Shown piece by piece: positions 60,577-64,000 of a stretch of 64,000 nt of DNA. Below the pieces are notes generated by a model. That model was given only the letters and a program-made list of their open reading frames with translations, ran no database searches and had not been told where the DNA came from. This DNA is from Paraflavitalea pollutisoli (GTDB taxonomy: Bacteria > Bacteroidota > Bacteroidia > Chitinophagales > Chitinophagaceae): the NCBI RefSeq assembly GCF_029360705.1, contig NZ_JARKMX010000008.1, positions 3,030,202 to 3,094,201 of the forward strand. Reading direction: 5' to 3'. Position numbers and translations under genes: made by a program. Each line of letters opens with the position of its first letter. The stretch's first letter is position 1.

Positions 60577-60894
60577 ATGCAACACCTCGACGACATCAAA
60601 GGAAAAGAGATCGTGCCGGGCTATTTCGGGCGCTTTGTACATGGCGACAAGATCACCCTGTCGTTTGTAGACATCAAGCAAGGGCATCCCTTGCCCGAGC
60701 ACCAGCATCCGCACGAGCAGGTCACCTTCATCCTGGAGGGCGAACTGGAAATGATCATCGGCGGAGAGAAAATGGTATTGACGCCCGGCATGGTGCATGT
60801 AATACCGGGCAACACGCCCCACAGCGCCATCGCGCTGACCGACGTGCGGGTGCTCGATGCTTTTTCGCCCGTGCGGGAAGATTATCGCCTTTAA
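60577..60894 (+). CDS. Single-domain cupin
   Basis: 105 residues. The first cupin motif is GHPLPEHQHPHEQVTFILEG (His42, His44, Glu47 as metal ligands) and the second is TPGMVHVIPGNTPHSA (His82). Minimal cupins of this type are metal-dependent oxygenases, isomerases or small-molecule sensors. It starts 15 nt after the ATP-grasp-like gene, so it belongs to that transcript and may act on the same product. A strong terminator follows. Confidence 0.92.
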   Translation: MQHLDDIKGKEIVPGYFGRFVHGDKITLSFVDIKQGHPLPEHQHPHEQVTFILEGELEMIIGGEKMVLTPGMVHVIPGNTPHSAIALTDVRVLDAFSPVREDYRL

Positions 60895-60916
60895 CTGACT
60901 ATCCACATAAAACAGT

Positions 60917-60945
60917 AATGCCGCTCCCGGAGGAGCGGCATTTTT
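60917..60945 (+). terminator. Terminator after the cupin gene
   Basis: AATGCCGCTCC, loop CGGA, GGAGCGGCATT, then TTTCATT. It closes the amidotransferase/ATP-grasp/cupin unit. Confidence 0.92.
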
Positions 60946-60968
60946 CATTGTAAAGAACCACACAGCGT

Positions 60969-61559
60969 TTATTTACCGGTCATCCAATCAGGACGCACCT
61001 CATTGTCTTTTTTCTTGCTGACCATGTTGACATTGATCACCCATTCATCGAGGGTGTACAGCAGTTCGAGTTCTACATGAAACTCCCGGAACCTTTCATC
61101 GGCTGTCTGGATCTTGAAAGCACTGGTGACAAAATCCAGTTCTTCCGTGGCCTCTTCATAATCGCCATCGAGGTAATACAGCGAGCCATCAACCATCCGC
61201 AGCCGGCATTGATTCAGCTGCCGGTACAGCTCTTTGTAAGCCGCCTTGGCTTTTTTAAAGTCTTCGTGATGGAACATACGCGCCTGCCAGCTGGCCGTGG
61301 TATCCAGCTCGGAATGATACAGGCCTACCACGCAAAAATCGGCCCCGGGTAATGTTACCGTCGAAGCATACTGATGCCAGTCGCCATGGGCTTCTACCAG
61401 TTGGCCGGTAATGTGTTTGTAATTGTAAGGAAAGTCGCTGAGAATGGTTTCCACCGCCTTGATGAAACCAGGGTTTTGATCTTTCAAATGGCCAAATTGT
61501 GCCTTTGCAGTTGCGGACATGACCATACAGGTCAACAGCAGATTGGTTAACTTCTTCAT
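60969..61559 (-). CDS. Secreted hypothetical protein
   Basis: 196 residues from the ATG at 61559 (MKKLTNLLLTCMVMSATAKAQ, signal peptide). The mature part is mixed alpha/beta with VKAVETILSDFPYNYKHI-like and TASWQARMFHHEDFKKAKAA segments and a C-terminal strand LLYTLDEWVINVNMVSKKK. No catalytic motif is evident and I do not recognise a family. It is convergent with the cupin gene. Confidence 0.8.
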   Translation of the reverse strand: MKKLTNLLLTCMVMSATAKAQFGHLKDQNPGFIKAVETILSDFPYNYKHITGQLVEAHGDWHQYASTVTLPGADFCVVGLYHSELDTTASWQARMFHHEDFKKAKAAYKELYRQLNQCRLRMVDGSLYYLDGDYEEATEELDFVTSAFKIQTADERFREFHVELELLYTLDEWVINVNMVSKKKDNEVRPDWMTGK

Positions 61560-61691
61560 TGGGTTAGATGTAGGATTTATTGTGTTGAGTTTTCCACAGG
61601 ATATCAACGCATCCAATTAACGGTATTATTGTAAAAAATTGTGGGCGCTGTATCATTTATTTTTCAACCACCTAACGGAATGGGATAGGTA

Positions 61692-61741
61692 CTAATAAAA
61701 AATCGCCCTGCTGTAACGTACAAGTACTACAGCAGGGCGAT
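61692..61741 (-). terminator. Terminator of the GAPDH-like gene
   Basis: Minus strand: ATCGCCCTGCTGTA / TACAGCAGGGCGAT, a 14-bp perfect stem with a 12-nt loop (61702-61741), then TTTTTTATTA. Confidence 0.92.
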
Positions 61742-61764
61742 ATTATTACGAACAGACAGGCGTA

Positions 61765-62760
61765 TTAACCCAATACTTTTTTCCAGTAATGCAGCCAATC
61801 GAGCATGCGGCTGGTATAGCCGTACTCGTTATCAAACCAGGTGATCAGCTTCACGTGGTTGCCCACGACCGAAGTAAGAGTACCATCTACGATACAGGAA
61901 TGGGTATTGCCTTTGATATCGAGCGACACCAGTTCTTCTTCGGTATAATCGACGATGCCTTTGTACTCGTTGGCGGCTGCCGTACGGAAGAGGTTGTTGA
62001 TCGTTTCGGCCGATACTTCTTCTTTCAGTTGAAGGGTGAAATCGCCGAGCGCTCCATTGGCCACCGGCACCCGGGTAGATACCGTGGCGATCCTTCCCTG
62101 TAATACAGGAAACAGGTTTTCCAGCGAATGCGCCAGATCGATCTCAACAGGGATGATCGATTCGGCGGCAGCACGGCCGCGGCGGAATTGTTTGTGCGGC
62201 CCATCAACGATCCCCTGCCGGGACGTATAGGAATGCAGCACATTGATATGGACCGACTGTATGCCAATCGAGTTGAGCAAATACAGGATATGGGTAGAGC
62301 AGTTGGTCATGCAACCACCGGGAGAGATGATATCCGTTTCAGGCGTCAGGAGATGTTGGTTGAACCCGTAGATCATCAGGGGGATCTCCGGAGCGCCCGT
62401 GGTAGAGAGCAATACTTTCTTGGCACCCACCGCCAGGTGCGTAGAGGCCCCGGCCCGGCTGGTGAATTTGCCAGAGCATTCCAGTACCACATCGACACCC
62501 AGGGAAGCCCAGGGCAGCTTGTTCGGATCTGCCTGTTGCAGAATGGCGATGGACTGCCCGTTGACCACGAGTGTCTCTGCGCCCTGCATGGCCATCTCAC
62601 CGGGAAAAGTACCGTACACCGAATCATACTTGAGTAGATAGGCCAGGTTGGCCGGCTCCATGATATCATTGATCGCTACCAGTTCCAGGTCTGTCCTGCC
62701 GACAAGCCGCCTGAAGAGCAACCGGCCGATCCGTCCCATTCCATTGATCGCTATACGCAT
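61765..62760 (-). CDS. GAPDH-family dehydrogenase, erythrose-4-phosphate dehydrogenase-like
   Basis: 331 residues. The Rossmann start MRIAINGMGRIGRLLFRRL and the catalytic Cys and His (GGCMTNC, VLHSYTS) place it in the GAPDH family. The standard SCTTNC is changed to GCMTNC and the phosphate-site TGAAKAV is replaced by a different sequence (VEIDLAHSLENLF). The C-terminal part (KGIVDYTEEELVSLDI, HSCIVDGTLTSVVG, TWFDNEYGYTSRMLD) is closest in appearance to Epd. It may oxidise erythrose-4-phosphate for vitamin B6 synthesis, or another aldehyde, and is probably not the main glycolytic enzyme. Single gene. Confidence 0.85.
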   Translation of the reverse strand: MRIAINGMGRIGRLLFRRLVGRTDLELVAINDIMEPANLAYLLKYDSVYGTFPGEMAMQGAETLVVNGQSIAILQQADPNKLPWASLGVDVVLECSGKFTSRAGASTHLAVGAKKVLLSTTGAPEIPLMIYGFNQHLLTPETDIISPGGCMTNCSTHILYLLNSIGIQSVHINVLHSYTSRQGIVDGPHKQFRRGRAAAESIIPVEIDLAHSLENLFPVLQGRIATVSTRVPVANGALGDFTLQLKEEVSAETINNLFRTAAANEYKGIVDYTEEELVSLDIKGNTHSCIVDGTLTSVVGNHVKLITWFDNEYGYTSRMLDWLHYWKKVLG

Positions 62761-63374
62761 GTGTGCTTGATTTTAAAAAGAGGGCAAATATCGCAACAAT
62801 CCAGGGATTTTAGGCTCCCCGTTGCTGGTGACAAAGTCCAGGTGCTGGCCGGGCATTCCGGCACCGGCACACCGCCTGTTTTTGGCGAACGTACCATAGC
62901 GCCGCCGACTGCCGGTCGATGCCTTGCCGACCACCAGACGGTGGATAAACCCGCCTTTTTTGGGGATTACCGCCCTGTTTTGGCAGGCAACGGCGGCGGG
63001 CAGATTGGCCAAAAACGACCGGAAGGGGCAGTTTTGCACCCGAAACGGGTTAGCCGGATCGCTGAATCCGGCATTCATAAAATTCCAGGTAATTTGTAAG
63101 CCGGTAATAATCAAGCCCTCTTTGGACCGATTATTAAGCCTCTGTAAAAATTTGCCGGGAGGTCCTTTTAGCCGTCCCCGGAATAACAGGATTGTCCTAC
63201 ATTTGACCCTACCAACCTATTAGAATTCTACCAAACCAACCCCCGCTACATCCATTAAATTCTACCACGAGCACTGCCGTTTGAAAAAGACGGACCTGTG
63301 TGAACGGATGATTGTTTACTAACCCGATTAGGTTCTGAATTAAAACAATTAACTAAAACGGTGGAGGAGATTGT
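62761..63374. other. Long intergenic region upstream of the GAPDH-like gene
   Basis: About 610 bp with no convincing gene. Open frames exist on both strands but read as low-quality sequence. It has two neighbouring hairpins, ACCCG-AAA-CGGGT (63038-63050) and GCCGGAT / ATCCGGC (63053-63072), and a -7-like box TACATTTG (63198-63205) facing the small gene at 63375. Confidence 0.4.
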
Positions 63375-63641
63375 ATGTATCAGTATGCATTGTTAGAGGC
63401 TGGTAATTATTACCTGATCCAGGAAAAAGAAGATAGCCAGGTATCATTGATCAAAGTAACGGTAGAAACAGATTATTGTCTTTATGTCACTAATTATGCA
63501 GAAGGACCGGAACTGAACTGGAAGAAGAAGTCCGATCCCATTTTCGATATTCTCGAGCTGCTGAGTGAGGACAAAGTGAAAGAATGGGAGTCCGTTTACA
63601 ACGACAATCAGGATGCCTATTACGAAGAAGATGATGACTAA
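63375..63641 (+). CDS. Small acidic protein of unknown function
   Basis: 88 residues, MYQYALLEAGNYYLIQEKED at the start, a beta-rich middle (SLIKVTVETDYCLYVTNY) and a very acidic tail (DNQDAYYEEDDD). The ATG is preceded at 5-11 nt by GGAGGAG, a strong ribosome binding site that is unusual in Bacteroidota. No signal peptide. A perfect-stem terminator follows, so it is a single-gene unit. I do not recognise a function. Confidence 0.8.
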   Translation: MYQYALLEAGNYYLIQEKEDSQVSLIKVTVETDYCLYVTNYAEGPELNWKKKSDPIFDILELLSEDKVKEWESVYNDNQDAYYEEDDD

Positions 63642-63653
63642 TGCAATAAACCA

Positions 63654-63690
63654 GCTCCCGGCCCCTTGTAGCAGCCGGGAGCGGTTTTTT
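63654..63690 (+). terminator. Terminator of the small acidic protein gene
   Basis: GCTCCCGGC / GCCGGGAGC with an 11-nt loop, followed by GGTTTTTT. The next 280 bp (to 63968) are AT-rich upstream sequence without an evident gene. Confidence 0.93.
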
Positions 63691-63968
63691 CTGTTTATCC
63701 CCGCCGATAGTATGTCCGTCACCGCTCCGTAAAATTCTCCTGCCGGGCACTGCGTGCAATAGCATCTCCTACTACATTCTACTTATTTCCCCTGGAGCTC
63801 CGCACTTGTTTTTGACGGATGTCGTCTATTATTATATTCTGGTTAACATAAAATTGTATAAATTAGGCTGTGCTGTAACCCTGACACCTTTTAGCCCAAA
63901 CGATCTGCCGAGCCATATCACCCTGCACAGCACAAACGTACAAACGGGTACAATTTTTCCAGGATCTA

Positions 63969-64000
63969 ATGGATGCTACAGGTATGAATTTCAACGACGA
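63969..64000 (+). CDS. Possible start of a further gene (cut by window edge)
   Basis: An ATG at 63969 opens a frame MDATGMNFNDD that runs off the window; an alternative ATG lies at 63984. Only about ten residues are visible, so no function can be given. The preceding AT-rich interval could hold its promoter. Confidence 0.35.
   Translation, partial: MDATGMNFND

Noticed and set aside
62773-63114. 113-codon minus-strand frame upstream of the GAPDH-like gene
   Set aside because: No start context, no domain or signal, and composition unlike the neighbouring genes; a frame on the other strand of similar length exists over the same bases.

Overview
The window looks like chromosome of a Bacteroidota bacterium, most likely family Chitinophagaceae. 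The evidence is a very large secreted protein with a type IX secretion (T9SS) sorting tail, an Oar-like TonB-dependent receptor, a TamB-like protein of about 1600 residues, GH20 and DUF2961 glycan enzymes, many signal peptides and lipoboxes, and promoters of the Bacteroidota type (TTTG, 19-20 bp, TAnnTTTG). I saw no rRNA, tRNA, CRISPR array, insertion sequence or phage gene.

Region by region. 1-4301: trp operon on the minus strand (trpE-G-D-C-F, the last cut by the window edge), preceded by a leader peptide with three tandem Trp codons and a terminator-type attenuator. 4402-10618: a small lipoprotein, a small GNAT protein and a 1754-residue T9SS cargo protein. 10796-15501: a partial his operon (hisG-D-C-B, minus strand) preceded by a leader peptide with six His codons and its own attenuator; hisH, hisA, hisF and hisI do not follow. 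15739-28822: S9 peptidase, DUF2961 protein, MacB/FtsX-like permease, GH20 hexosaminidase, universal stress protein, a LysR regulator with a threonine-synthase-like gene behind a clear dyad operator, and a TPMT-like methyltransferase. 28839-33701: a minus-strand operon of a PIG-L deacetylase, two tiny membrane proteins (53 and 41 residues), a sodium/solute symporter and an 84-residue membrane protein. 33776-49377: M14 carboxypeptidase, gamma-glutamyltransferase lipoprotein, DinB-like protein, TamB-like protein, RibBA and an Oar-like receptor. 49503-60894: an accessory region containing predicted amide-bond-forming and amide-cleaving enzymes (RimK-like ATP-grasp, GCS2/YbdK ligase, amidase, amidohydrolase, class I glutamine amidotransferase, a second divergent ATP-grasp protein, cupin, esterase). 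60969-64000: a secreted hypothetical protein, an Epd-like GAPDH-family dehydrogenase, a small acidic protein and the start of another gene.

The strongest new observations are the two amino-acid leader peptides with three-segment attenuators, both apparently on almost leaderless transcripts; the amidoligase region at 49.5-60.9 kb, which could make and release an unknown small peptide or amide; and the two tiny, translationally linked membrane proteins between the PIG-L deacetylase and the symporter.
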